From Cryptomeria japonica (taxonomy: Eukaryota; Streptophyta; Pinopsida; Cupressales; Cupressaceae), in NCBI RefSeq assembly GCF_030272615.1, contig NW_026728906.1, forward strand, positions 454,954 to 518,953: a DNA stretch of 64,000 nt, read 5' to 3'. This document shows positions 1-11,660 of this stretch, piece after piece (position 1 is the first letter of the stretch; every line of letters starts with the position of its first letter). The notes beneath the pieces were generated by a model. That model did not search any database. It saw nothing but the letters and a program-made list of their open reading frames with translations, and was not told where the DNA came from. The translations under genes and the position numbers were made by a program.

Positions 1-628
1 TTGTATGTGGTCAAATTTTGTGCCTACAATGTTATACATAATATTTCGCACCCCTTTGTGATTTATAACAATATGTCACCCCTGTAATACCACAAGACTA
101 TTTAATAAAGAGTATGTTGATTGAATAAGATTTATGTATTTGAAATATGCTTCTTTTTTGTTGTGAGCATGTACTATGTTTTTCATCAACTCAAGACATT
201 ATTGTTGCAGTTTCTTAAGAATTTGAGTATCTGCAGTAGTTGCATAGAATGAAAATGAGCAAGCTTCAAAGACATAGGTTATATAGACATCGAAGGCATG
301 AAAGAAGAGGTCGTGAAGCTTTAGAATGAACTGATGTATGAAGCTCTATTTTATTAGATCATTTATAAATGCATGGGAAAAGTAGAAGATTATGATATTT
401 GCAGATCTCACTGATAATGTATGAGTTATATCTATTATCTTATTCTTGATGGAAATGCGATTGCCAATTTCTCAATATGACGACACTTTTATCTTCTTCG
501 TATCAATCAACAAATACCTTGAGATATTGGAAATTATATTCAAAATGCGCTTACAACTTACCTTAAAATGTGTTACAGCAAAGTGAAATTTTAATGTTGT
601 CATCAAAGGGACAAAACGACATCAATAT
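1..628. other. Spacer downstream of the germin-like gene
   Basis: The first ~271 bases are the second member of a diverged repeat whose first member lies at 11661-11950. From there to 628 I see no gene, RNA or recognisable element. The same sequence opens every unit. Confidence 0.6.
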
Positions 629-848
629 TTAATTTTCAATCTTTGGAATATGATGAGGACATACTGATGTCCAAAACAGATGCTATGAATGGCACAAGAG
701 GACGCCAATAACCCTAAAATGATAGTTTTATTCAACGGTTAATTTTCAATCTTTGGAATATGATGAGGACATGCTGATGTCCAAAACAGATGCTATGAAT
801 GGCACAAGAGGACGCCAATAACCCTAAAATGATAGTTTTATTCAACGG
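629..848. repeat. 110-bp tandem duplication carrying the 3' end signal
   Basis: Bases 629-738 repeat directly at 739-848 with one difference (A663 versus G773). On the minus strand each repeat holds AATAAA, at 837-842 and 727-732, about 64 and 174 bases past the stop codon of the gene at 906-1666. The duplication therefore seems to have doubled the candidate poly(A) signal. The poly(A) role is inferred from motif and position only. Confidence 0.9.
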
Positions 849-905
849 TGAGAAAAAAGAATTGGGAAAGACGGTCTTCATTGGGAGACCTCTTGTTTGT
901 TTTGT

Positions 906-1666
906 TTAGTATGCGAATTTCTTTTGAATGTAATTCACCAGTTCCTGGGTGATGCGGAAGGCCTTGCTCAAAACGGAATCGGGGAGAGGGGGATTCGCCG
1001 CAAACAGAGAATTGGCGATTGTCTGAACTCCGGGAAACTGGCTGCTCAATCCAGCTATGGCCACTGCATTTTCATGCCCCACATTCTGCTGGAAATGAAC
1101 AAGTGCCTTTGGAAACACAAACACATCTCCCTTCTCCAAAGTTTTGCTGAAAAATTTGTTGCTGGTGTCAATGAAACCCACAAGAAGCTGGCCTTCCAGT
1201 AAAACAAGAACTTCGGTGGCTCTTGGGTGTGTGTGAGGAGGATTTATTCCACCCACTGCGTAGTCGATGCGGACCAACGATATTCCAAACGTATTGAGGC
1301 CTGGTATCTGTTTAACGTTCGCCATCGTTACGTTGGAGCCCACATCATTGTCGGTGTTCCCTGCCTGCCCAAGTCCCCGGAAGAAGAAATCGTTTGCTGA
1401 AACTTGCATTGGGTCTTTGCAAACGAACCCGTTCACCAAAACTGTTTAAAACAAGATCAAATCAATCTGTCTGTTAGTAACTCGACTCGTCTAATAAGCA
1501 AATCATTATCATTGTTTATGTATAAATATTCTCACTCACCGTTGCTTTCCTCATCTGCAACGCAGAAATCTTGCAAGGGATCCGGATCCCCTGCCATGAC
1601 CCTGTCGCTGTAACAGCATATCAACAGAAAAAGTCCCAACGTGAAGTAAATCATGCGGTTAGCCAT
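906..1666 (-). CDS. Germin-like protein (cupin), copy 1, two exons
   Basis: A secreted cupin of the germin/germin-like family, expected to form manganese-containing oligomers in the apoplast; members act as oxalate oxidase, superoxide dismutase or without known enzyme activity, and the sequence does not settle which. Exon 1 is 1540-1666 (ATG at 1666-1664), exon 2 is 906-1441, and the 98-bp intron 1442-1539 has GT-AG ends in phase 1. The product is 220 residues, the usual family length. Residues 1-25 are a hydrophobic signal peptide with likely cleavage after VMA, followed by [14 protein letters not shown]35 and C50 are the family disulfide pair. Cupin box 1 is [14 protein letters not shown] with metal ligands H112, H114 and E119; box 2 is [16 protein letters not shown] with ligand H158, having Ala where Gly is usual. 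N79-V-T is a possible glycosylation site. A start at the in-frame TTG of exon 2 would lose the signal peptide and C35. Confidence 0.93.
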
Positions 1667-1729
1667 TGTAATAGAAACGCAGACACAAGAGATCAGGATA
1701 TGAATGTCTATTACAAACCCATTACACGC

Positions 1730-1829
1730 TTTATATAGCCCAAACCATAACTCTCCGCAAAGACTAATTCATCTTGACTCCGTATATTTCACGGATCCTT
1801 CCAGAGTTGTTGCTCTTTTCCTTACGTCA
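1730..1829 (-). promoter_or_regulatory. Promoter of germin-like gene, copy 1
   Basis: TATATAAA on the minus strand at 1730-1737 lies 64 bases before the ATG, which predicts transcription starting near 1700 and a leader of about 35 bases. Farther upstream are TTGACT (W-box core, plus strand, 1774-1779) and TGACGT (bZIP/as-1-like core, minus strand, 1824-1829). Both motif types are common in defence-responsive plant promoters, but short motifs occur by chance and their use here is inferred. Confidence 0.65.
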
Positions 1830-2240
1830 CACTAAGTCTTACTGCATGTGGTTGTCTCGCCTGCTACCGCAGATGTATTCTCACCATCCTTTCATTAACG
1901 TTGAAATTTTCTATCTTCTCCCTGCCCTGCTGCGTATGCCTATCTCAAGATCAACTTACCTCCTGCCTTACACGTATTCTCGCCATCGCCATCATTTTAG
2001 TAATGTGGAATTGTTTAGACTTAATTGGAACGGTGGGCTTCTTCAAAGGAAACAATATATAAATCTTTCTCCACCGTGGGAGAATCGGTATGAGAGGAAA
2101 GTTTCTTTCTTGGAGTTGGATATTGGCCTAAAGACTGTCCATGCTTTGTACCCTTTTTCAATGAGATTTTTATCTCTCGTCATTTAAATTAATTTATGTT
2201 ATTCAATGTTTATTTCTCAGATTGTCTATGTTCTAGGACA

Positions 2241-3088
2241 GAAAAACATTGCTCAAAATAACTTATGTTCATTTACTTTACATTGAATGCGTTGATTAGA
2301 ATATCTATTTCACATCCATCTACAATTTTGAAGTCAAGTAGGTGTATTACTTTTCTTTAGCAGTTTTGGAGACCTAAATTATAGGTTTAAGACAACATAT
2401 GCAAACATAAGAACCAATTTATGGAGGATAAATGTATAAGAAGATAGATTTTGGAGAGGTATTCTACAAGAAAAAAAACTTTTTGGTGGTGTTGAGAATC
2501 CCATCTTGGAAGAGACCATGTTGTCCAAGGGATCTAGTATTTAGAATTATTTAAGATCGTTTTATTTTTCCAAACCCTAGAGGGTAGATGGGTAGCGGAA
2601 ATAGAATCCGGTTTTGACATTACAATTCACTAGAATCCATCACCTCTATAAGATATAACCTTATTAAGACGTTGATGTCTGATTTTCAGAATGTCATGGG
2701 TGAGTAGTTTGAATGCATCTTGAACTACCTTGGGTCAAGGTACAACAGTGACTAAAAATCGTACCGCTTCCAATACTCATAACTATAATGAATGTAAACC
2801 GCGATATTTTAGAGAAAAGAGCCTTCATTCTCAAACTGTTGATGGGTGCGAAAACATTGCTCACGTTGCGTTGAGTGCGTTGCTTAGATTGTCTCTTTCA
2901 CATCCATCTACAGTTGAACTCGGCCAAAATTTAATCTTTAGGTGAGTGTGTTGTTGTAAATGAAGTGCATTGTTGTAAATGAAGTAGGTGTCTTTTCTAG
3001 CAGTTTTGGAGATCAAAATTTTACCTTTAGGTGAGTGAATTCTCTTTAATAAAGTAGGTTTACTACTTTTTCTAATGTTTGAGATCTG
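2241..3088. repeat. Diverged direct repeat, two to three members
   Basis: Bases ~2241-2395 and ~2849-3035 share ordered blocks: AAAACATTGCTCA, a GCGTTG...TTAGA block, TTTCACATCCATCTACA, AAGTAGGTGT and AGCAGTTTTGGAGA. A shorter third relative (AAGTAGGT...TTTGAGATC) lies at ~3047-3088. Within the second member a 16-bp block is itself doubled at 2951-2966 and 2970-2985. The origin is unknown; the members are too diverged to come from the recent array growth. Confidence 0.65.
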
Positions 3089-3461
3089 TCTATTTCCATT
3101 TTTCGACACCAAAACTTTTCGTCCAGTTGACTGCATTGTCCTCTCGATTCTCCTTTTAACAAAGTACATACAGTTGATTTAGATGATTTATTTTTTATTA
3201 TTTTTGTGAGATATATGTTTATTTAATATTTTTTTTAACTTAATGTTTTGATGAATTAGTTGTTTGGGGTAACTAAATAGGAAAATATAATATTAAAGAT
3301 TATTTTTTTCCTCTTACTTCAATCAAATATATGAGAAAAGTATTTCATATTGATTAGACATTTCATTTTATTTATTTTTATTTATATTGATTGAATTTTC
3401 TTTTCTTTTATATCAAATAATATGACAATTATAAATAGTTTATAAAAAATATTCAATTTGA

Positions 3462-3590
3462 GAAGTAAAAAATGCGTTAAAAGTGATATATTGGGATGAT
3501 TCTTGGTTGGGAAACGTTTAGTTCCATGATCCCTTGTTTACCTATCAAGAATTATCTTTTTACTCTCTTTGGATAAGGGTGGCTAACTAA
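3462..3590 (+). pseudogene. Possible LINE reverse-transcriptase C-terminal remnant
   Basis: One frame reads ALKVIYWDDSWLGNV, then a stop, then FHDPLFTYQELSFYSLWIRVAN. This resembles the region just after the reverse transcriptase in plant non-LTR elements, where a tryptophan-Asp-Asp-x-Trp-Leu-Gly pattern precedes a zinc-binding segment. It is short and interrupted, and flanking AT-rich DNA shows nothing more, so it may be chance. Confidence 0.3.
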
Positions 3591-4445
3591 TGAACTTTTT
3601 ACAATTAAGAAATCAAAGTGATCAACAATCGAATATAAGGAACAAATAGAGTGAGAGGGGGAATAAAATTCTACACCTGATCGATTCATGATTATAATAA
3701 GTGGTTCATATTATAGAAGAGCAAGTCAATAAAACAGTTTGGTCATATTTTACGCTAGTATAATCTCAGTTTTCTTGATAACTACTCGAGTACATTTTTT
3801 TTTAATATCTCTCATAGGTTTTACCTTGTCTTTCATACCACACTCACAATCTCCAATTCCCCATTGAGTTTCCACAAATGACTAATACGAAAGGTAAATC
3901 TACATCCATGTAAGAGCATGGACACCGGGAGTGATCTAATATTGGATGCAATTAAGTGAGGAATATTTTTTGAATGAATCCCTATACTTTTGGACCCTTT
4001 AATGACATGGTTTGCATAAGTAAGAAAATGTTTATTAATGTAGAGAGCATGGTTTTAGGTACTTTTCTATGTGGAGGTGATACAAATAGGCATGGGTAGC
4101 CTATGCGGTTACAGATGATTGTGGTTCTTCCATCAACGCTATTCTCTTTTTTATTGAATGATATGGTGTAATAGAAAAGTCAAGAATATACAACTAGCAA
4201 TTGCACCTTGGTGTGCAATATGTACGCCGAATAGATGTGGAATGATTATTAAAAAAAATTGATCTATTTTTTCATATATTTGTGCAACACGTGAGATAAA
4301 TTAGCAAACCATTTAGTAAATGATATTATTTATTCAACAAAGGTCTCAACATTTGAAAAAATTATAGATCCAAATCAACTATGCATCTACTTAAACGGAC
4401 AAATGCAATCAAACAAAACCCTTAAACCGGGAATATAATCGAGTT
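3591..4445. other. Unassigned spacer
   Basis: AT-rich sequence with no open frame of credible composition, no RNA gene and no clear repeat ends. Nothing recognised. Confidence 0.5.
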
Positions 4446-5146
4446 CCATTACCAATATTCTTATGTTTTGTTTGAAATAGGGAGAGAAGGAGAGAGGGAG
4501 ATATAGGGATATAAAGAGAGAGATAGAGGAGGAAGAGTGAGGGAAAGATAAAGGAGTGAGGAGATAGAGTTAGGCGATAAATATAGAGAGGAAGATAGAG
4601 ATCGAGATTGATATAGATATGGAGAAGAATAGGGATATGGATATGAGAGGAAGAGATAAAGAGAGAGGAGAGAGAAATAGATAGAGATAGAAGAGATAAA
4701 TATATAGAGAGGGGGAGAGAGAATGAGCGAGGGATAACTTTGAATCAATTGTGCATTCATTAATACAAACCAAACATAAGTGAAAGAAAACCTTTCAATC
4801 AAAAGATAATTGAACTCCATTACCAATAGGCTCATGTTATGTTTGCAATAGTGAGAGGGGAGATATGAATAGATAAAGAGAGCGAGACATGTCTGGAGAT
4901 AGGGTGACAGAGGAAGAGAGAGCTAGAGATGGGAATGAAGAGAGGGAGGTGGCAAAGAAATAGATGGTTAAAGAGAGTGAGACGTGCCTAGATAGAGTGA
5001 GAGAGGATGAAAAGGACAAATAAAGAGAGATATAGTTGTAGAGGGATAAGGAGAAATTAAGATAAAGATTAGGAGATAGAAACGGATAGAAAAGAAGAGA
5101 TACAAAGATACAAAAGGGGAGAGAGAGAGGGAGGGAGGGAGGGATA
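4446..5146. repeat. Polypurine GA-rich tract, diverged tandem pair
   Basis: The plus strand is almost pure purine in two blocks (~4479-4735 and ~4849-5146). Each block is led by the same sequence, CCATTACCAATA, at 4446 and 4817, followed by a TATGTT(T)TGTTTG-like stretch, so the pair is an old duplication with 371-bp spacing. Long polypurine runs can form triplex DNA. The complementary strand reads as Ser/Leu-rich peptides in several frames, a composition artefact. Copies 1 and 2 have G at unit position 5130; copies 3-5 have A. Confidence 0.85.
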
Positions 5147-8116
5147 TTTTTGGGCCAATTTGTAATTCAAACTCGTTAATGAAGATGTTAACATAGGTTG
5201 ACACCTAGTATGGTGGTTATACCTTTTGTAAATCTTTGAACCAATAGTAATAGTATTAACATAGTATTGAATTATTTGTAATTGCCATGTATAACCTCAT
5301 TTTGTGTGTTTTGTCACGTATGCACTATCCTTTAGTGCATTATCCACTTATACTTCTCAGTACATAATACATCTGAGGAATTTTGTAGATAGAGTGGCAA
5401 GGGAAGAAGTTACATAGAAGTTGTATACTTCAACACTTCTCTTGTTTGTATTTATTTCTCACATTTGGGAGTCTTAAATTACACACTATAATTATTTTCT
5501 CGATATCCATACTTGCCTTGCTTTAGCTTTACAAACAACCTTATGACCACACATAATAAGGTCAAGTCATCCTAAAGCCCATACAACCTTGCATCCCTCT
5601 AATGACATGTGTGGTTAATAATCACATTCTAAACTGAATTAACAATAGCTTCGATTTTATGTCCAACGACCATTAAGTTTAATTTAATCTAAATTGTTCT
5701 ATTGATCTAGATTCTCCTTTAAATAAGAATAATATTTAAGAAGTCATAAACATATAATTTAATATTAAATTTTTTAAATACATAATTAATTATTTTAATA
5801 TTATAAACTTTTAAAAGCAATAAATATTAATAGATAAAAATTTCAAAATAAATTAAAACAAATTATTTTTAAAATTCAAAATATAATTTAAAAATAATAA
5901 TATATAGAACTTTTTACATTTTTAAAAATACTAAAAAATCGAACTATTTCAACAATGAGGTTTAGACCAACCATGCACTACAATTTGCAATCAACAAATA
6001 ACAAATGGTATGAGCACTAAGTAATTCATCATATATCTTCGCATTTCTCCATCATAATCAGTAAAATTCAATTAACTTTGAGAAGTAACAAGAACCCATG
6101 CAAAATGTAGAAAGACAGCACAAACATCCACCATATCTTCAACAAAACTTATGTATTAATTTCAACAAGTCTTGGAAACAATCTCTAGCTTCCTCCTCCT
6201 ACTCTACTTTCTAACAGTTCTGCTCTACTCTATTATCCACCTATTAACCTTTAAAAATGAGAAGGCAAACCTTATATAGAAGTCTTGATACAAATGAATG
6301 TCCGAGATTGATTTGAATTTAATGGCCGAGATTTAACCATGAAACCCTAATTAGGGCTAGTTATAACAACAACCACTTTAACCAATGAGAAAACTACAAC
6401 ACTTTGGGCACATGTCCCTCTTTGAATGTGGATCAATGAGAAATGAGATTAGGTACATTGAATAATATTTGATGTAATGCCATATGTCACTTGCTCCTCC
6501 TTTGATGAGTTAGGTTCAATACACCTACAAGAACTGACTTGGCATCACTGAATTGGTCTATGATGATCAAGCACCACCTTAGCTTGCATGTCTCCCTAGC
6601 AATATGTCGACACTCAACATCATCCAATTGCTTGATGTGATGGTTCATATTCTCAAATTGCATCCTCTTGAAAATCAAGTTTCTAGCTTTGATTAACTCT
6701 TCTAAAACTATTTATAACATGTAATTTTTTTCATATCAGTTATCTTTTTCTTGAATAATATTTTAGGAGATTGACAAAATACCTAGGTTTACATTTATTA
6801 TACTTTTAGTATTGTTATCTATTCTTTCATTGTGGTAGATGTAAAATGTTTCTATCATAATTTTGTGGGATACATATATGACTAATCCATTACAATACAA
6901 GGAACATTTTGGAGCACCAACAACAACTACGTATTTAGACTTTGTTAGTGTATCTGAATGTTCCTTCTAGATAAATTTTAGAGTTGATATTAGCTTGTTA
7001 GGATGTTGGTTTCTTGGGATTCTATGCCTGTGTGTGATGACATTTCATTATATTAATTAAAATATTTCTAATTGATAGAGTTTCTATTTTATTTATGATT
7101 TTAATATACATATTTATATAATTTATAAAAAACTTTTCAATAAAATATTTAATATATTTATAAAAATCTTTATCATAATAATGTATATTTAATTCAAATA
7201 AAAATTTCTATCTTAATTTGTTTTAAATTTAATGAAAAATAAATAAATAAGTATAAATTATTTTGTAATTTATGAAATAGGCTCATGACAATAACTGCAT
7301 AGTTACTCTCTAGTTGGTATGATGTCAAAAAAATTAGATGCACGTAACATCATTTGGCTACCAGTTGGAGGAATTGTTGAAGAGATTGTATGGTTAATTA
7401 GTAACTTATATTTCATAAGTTTTATTTTTCAAAAAGCTTTGAATGAAACCTACACTAGATGTGTGTGCATGTAACCACCCAGATGATGGAACTTTACTAC
7501 ATTTTGTGTAGTATAATTCACGAAATGATACTTCATCATTAAAATATGTGAACAATTTTTAAAATAACCAAATTGGAAAGAGCATAAACAATACGGGGGC
7601 AAAAAGAACACAAAATATGCACTAGGAACTATTATTGTCTTCCTCCATAAAAGCCTCCACAAAAAAGTGCTTGTAATAGGAATAAATCTCTGGAAGCAAT
7701 TATTCTCATCCAAAATTCATGTAACAAAGATTCATAGTTGACAAAGGATCTTTTCATCAGCAATGGAACAAGGGACACTATAGCCTAAAAAGGCAAACGT
7801 GACTACCAAAATAAAGTAAAACTAGATGAGGCCATGAGGCAAAACAAAATCTCCACATGCCCTCTAATGCTAGATAACTGGTCTAAGTGGTGCAAAACAT
7901 GACCTTGAAGAACTCAAGTAACGGTAAAAAAAGGTTAAAAATTAGACCAAGAAGGAGTCTTGCGGCCTTGTAAATAGCCAAAATGACATTCATGCAAGGA
8001 AAAATTAATAGAGAAAGACAAAACAGTTTTATTCAAATTGTTCAAAATTCATGCAAAAATAGATAAGCAACATATGCAACTCTAAGATTGACCAAAAATT
8101 GATTTGATTTGACAAT
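5147..8116. other. AT-rich spacer without recognised gene
   Basis: Two very AT-rich blocks (~5745-5945 and ~7070-7265) resemble matrix-attachment-like DNA, by composition only. A minus-strand CTATATAAGG at 6270-6279 looks like a TATA box but no coding sequence follows it. A perfect 12-bp palindrome CCCTAATTAGGG sits at 6345-6356. Minus-strand frames of 63 residues (6487-6678) and 87 residues (7450-7713) match no family I know. Confidence 0.45.
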
Positions 8117-8121
8117 ATTTA

Positions 8122-9639
8122 TGTTAACAACAGCCAAGAGGGAAGAATGAGAGGGGGGTGAATCAGTCTTCACCGGAATAACAAACTTTACCGCAAAACA
8201 CAGATTTGATAAACTGCAGTAATAAGACAGATAAGAAAATTAATAGCACAACACACAACACTAAGATTTTGATGCGCAAAACCCAGTTAAGCGAAAAACC
8301 ATGGTGGGAACCTACCCACAGTAAGATGATACTCTACAATAGTATGTGAAAATATTACAATGAGGAATGCACATGCATTCAGGCACACTGCCTAGAGCTC
8401 ACTGCTCAAATAATATTTGCTCGGAAGGCTACAACCCTTAGGGAAGTCTCACTGACTCGCAATAAGATTTGGACTACAATTCGAAAGAAATGAACGGAAA
8501 GAATAGCATCTCCAAATAGAATCTCACCACAAACTCAACATCGAAGGATACATCACATGTTCGCACACAAACCTCTCTCTGATAATGAAGACACAACATC
8601 AAACAACCAAATTACATGACTATATCACCTATATATATAATTTATCAACCTTGATAACAAGGTCGGCTAAACCCTCGACCCTCAATTAAAAAATTACATC
8701 ACACGATACAAACACTGACCACCAGACCAATATAGTGGTTTACATAGCATAGCATGGTTCTAGGTCAAATTCCCAAACACATAACTCCACCGAAAATCAC
8801 GCAAAGATCAATCGCAACACGCTACACCACCAGAAATGGTGCATAACACACAAATCATCACTGGTTGATAGAAACCACCAAAAACTCACACAACGATAAA
8901 TACAGATTGCCAAAACAAATAGGACATAATTAAAAAAAATACCAGCAAGCACATTAGAATCATCCACAATAGCTGCACCAACACTACTTTTCAAATCTTC
9001 ATCGGTCAACGTCTGAAAGCTAAAGAACACAACCAATCAACAACGGCCAGGAAGAAAGATAACTTGCGGAGAACCAAATCATGATTCAACTGAAATTAAG
9101 ATACACAAGACCTTCCCAAGAAATATCCCAAAATCTCAGCACCAGATCTGATCACACCAAAATATACCAGAGGATATACCGAACTCTGCGAAACAGTGAT
9201 CAACAAAGCATCGCTACAAACCGGATCAGAAAATCTTCCCAATCTGCAATCACCAGAGAAAATCATAGGAATATGTTGACATCAATGACCACAACATATC
9301 CTAGCATGACCAACAATATCCAACAATTTATGCCAAAACAACCACTTTATATCACTAGTTCAAATCAAATATCTATGCCAAAAGATCAGCCTATGCAAAT
9401 TTTACCACACCAGAAAGTGCCAAAAAGCCAGCACACAAGGATCGGCTTTTTAATAAAATATCCCAAACCTTTACACATGCAGATTGACCATAGTAAAATA
9501 ATTGATCGTCTTATTAAAATTGAAGACAAATCATCTTTTAGCTAATTAAGCGCTTCCACTATCCACACAATAATGTGTTCCTAAAAAATCGCCCTACAGT
9601 AGAGCTTCAAATTTGTCAACTTGGTCTCCATGATCAACA
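8122..9639. mobile_element. Probable solo LTR, copy 1
   Basis: The 1518-bp segment begins TGTTAACAAC and ends GATCAACA, the TG...CA ends of a plant LTR, and is flanked by the 5-bp direct repeat ATTTA (8117-8121 and 9640-9644), the target duplication size of Ty1/copia and Ty3/gypsy elements. Near its left end is GAGGGGGGTGAATCAG, a type of sequence I associate with plant LTRs. TATATATA at 8632-8639 could be its promoter. No internal gag-pol region or second LTR exists in the unit, hence solo. A 154-residue frame at 9081-9545 has no known domain and I do not call it a gene. Confidence 0.62.
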
Positions 9640-9644
9640 ATTTA

Positions 9645-11660
9645 ATAAAAAATATATATAATTTAAAATACACTAATCAACCATGAAATAAAATCTCCTA
9701 TTTTTATTTTATTATTTATACGATGAATTTTATAAACTTCAATTCATCGGGATTTTTAAAATCACAGTAGAAACACCTTCGGATTATCATGTCCTCACAA
9801 GAACACAAAAATATTATGGCACAAATCCACATTCCTTTCAGATGCTCAACCTCAATCAAAACCTCTATAAATCTGCAGTCATAATTAAAATAAATTACAA
9901 ACATGTGAGTACCAAAAAACTAGTGGAGCTCAAAAAAAGAAAATGCACAGATTGAGATGAATGATAAGCTCTTAATATCTTTGATCAACTTAGGGGTGAT
10001 TAAAAATACATATCTAATACAGTTCCACCTATAATATCAGATGCTATCTAGAATCATGTAATGTTTCATGGATAAGATTAACATAACCAGGCATTATTCT
10101 AACAACTAACCATCTAGCAAACTTACATAGAAGAATATTCTAGTTAGAATATCATACACTAACAACACATAGCTTGAAAAATTGGCGTAGGCTATTTTGG
10201 GTTCATGGAGGTGCGAGCAAACGTTAATCTATAGTAAGTGAAATTGCTCAAACCCACAAAAAGGTCATTTGGAGCTCGTCGATTTTGCACAAGTCACGAG
10301 TTTTCTCTTGCACAAGTGTTTATCCTTTTGTAGACTACGGTCTTCTTCAGCATGGTTTTCTATGTGGTTTTCTTCTATTTTTTTGTGTGTGCCTGGTTTA
10401 TTCGTGTGTGTACCTAATGTTCAGATTGCTTTGGAAAACCAGGTTATTTCCCCTGTTGGTGAACTTTTAACTAGCACATTTTTCAAGGACTAGTGCACCC
10501 AACACCCCTATTTTGCTAAAATAGGCTCAACTGTTGAGAGATGAAAGTGGACCTTGTAATTTGCATGAATCTAATTTGTTTTGTTGTCCCATCACAACAA
10601 AATGTTTCGAAAAGGTGTGAACTTCATATAAACACAACTCCCTTTCCCATTCTAGGAATCAATGTACTCAATATAGAAAACCAAAAAACCTAGTCAATCA
10701 AGCATTCAGGGAGCGAAACGATAAAGAAGTCCCAATTTGATTATTCAATCATTGAAATATATGCTATAGCAATTATGATCAAGTGTATTATGTAATTCGT
10801 ACCTAAGATAAGGTGTCATCATTTCACCATTTATCATTTGCTTAGCCTCTTTTCTTGTGGGGGCATGCATCCTATCTCATCATTATCATTGTTGAAGAGA
10901 GAACACTAATACGCGGTTTGGATAAGGTAATCCCTTATATGAAATAACCATTTCTCCCAATTTTCTCTATCTACAGGTCCAAATCCGATAACAAGAAAGT
11001 TAAAGAAAAGTAGACCAGACATTAGCAGGCATCACAAAACATTGATTGAACGAAAACCCTAAGAACAGGGCACCCAGCAGTCATTGACCCATATTTTTAA
11101 GAGGCAAGTGATCAAATATTGTCGATTTCATTTTCGATCATCTCTCAATTTTCCCTCAACTTTAGACACGGATCTCCAACGTTTCTCTCTAGTACAATTA
11201 GCTTCATATTACAGTCCCAATTTCCTCTCTATGTCTCCATCTCAGATATGTCTTACTCTTTCTATATTTCATCTTGTATCTACTACATTCTATAAAACTT
11301 AGTCATTTTACCATTGTTAGACTAGTTCATCTATAGACACTTCACTGTCTCCATCTCATGCAACAAAAGGAACAGGAACCTAATTTCGTATCCCTTCCTT
11401 AAAGACAACAACTAGTCCTATTCTTATTACTAATTATGTTGTGTCAACTAAGATCTTCTAGCTTACATTGGTCAATCGTAGGATCTTGTTTCCTCCATTT
11501 CAAGGTTTACATTGATTTATGAGATGGTATGATTATATATGCTACATAAACCAACATTTTTTAAGGTATGATCCCATATTGTATTGGTATAAAATTGGTG
11601 GTACTGAAACCAACATTGATATAGAAAAAAATAGACATTTTTATTTCTAACGTGTTTCCA
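9645..11660. other. Unassigned spacer
   Basis: No gene recognised. A 9-bp perfect inverted repeat (TTTTGTTGT / ACAACAAAA, 10579-10602, 6-base loop) is the clearest local structure. Short plus-strand frames at 10269-10493 and 11084-11302 lack family motifs or credible composition. Copies 2 and 3 carry T at unit position 10840; the others carry G. Confidence 0.45.

Noticed and set aside
897-1202. A 101-residue plus-strand frame
   Set aside because: It lies antisense inside exon 2 of the germin-like gene, is lost in copy 5 through the substitution at 51706, and has no family features.
906-1439. A 177-residue single-exon reading of the germin-like gene starting at TTG
   Set aside because: This is exon 2 only. 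Joining exon 1 (1540-1666) through the GT-AG intron restores the ATG, signal peptide and conserved QDFCVAD segment.
1774-2187. A 137-residue plus-strand frame facing the germin-like gene
   Set aside because: It begins with a non-ATG codon inside the gene's promoter, has no recognisable domain, and its persistence in five near-identical copies says nothing about selection.
4461-5204. Several minus-strand frames rich in Ser, Leu and Tyr
   Set aside because: They are the complement of the GA-rich tract; all reading frames of such DNA stay open and give SLSLSP-like peptides.
6487-7713. Minus-strand frames of 63 and 87 residues
   Set aside because: No family motifs, no promoter or splice context, and AT-rich surroundings where frames of this length arise by chance.
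9081-9545. A 154-residue plus-strand frame beginning with ATG
   Set aside because: It falls inside the probable solo LTR, has Gln/Ser/Ile-rich composition without motifs, and LTRs do not normally code for proteins.
10269-10493. Two overlapping plus-strand frames of 74 and 61 residues
   Set aside because: They start at non-ATG codons, overlap in different frames and show hydrophobic low-information sequence.
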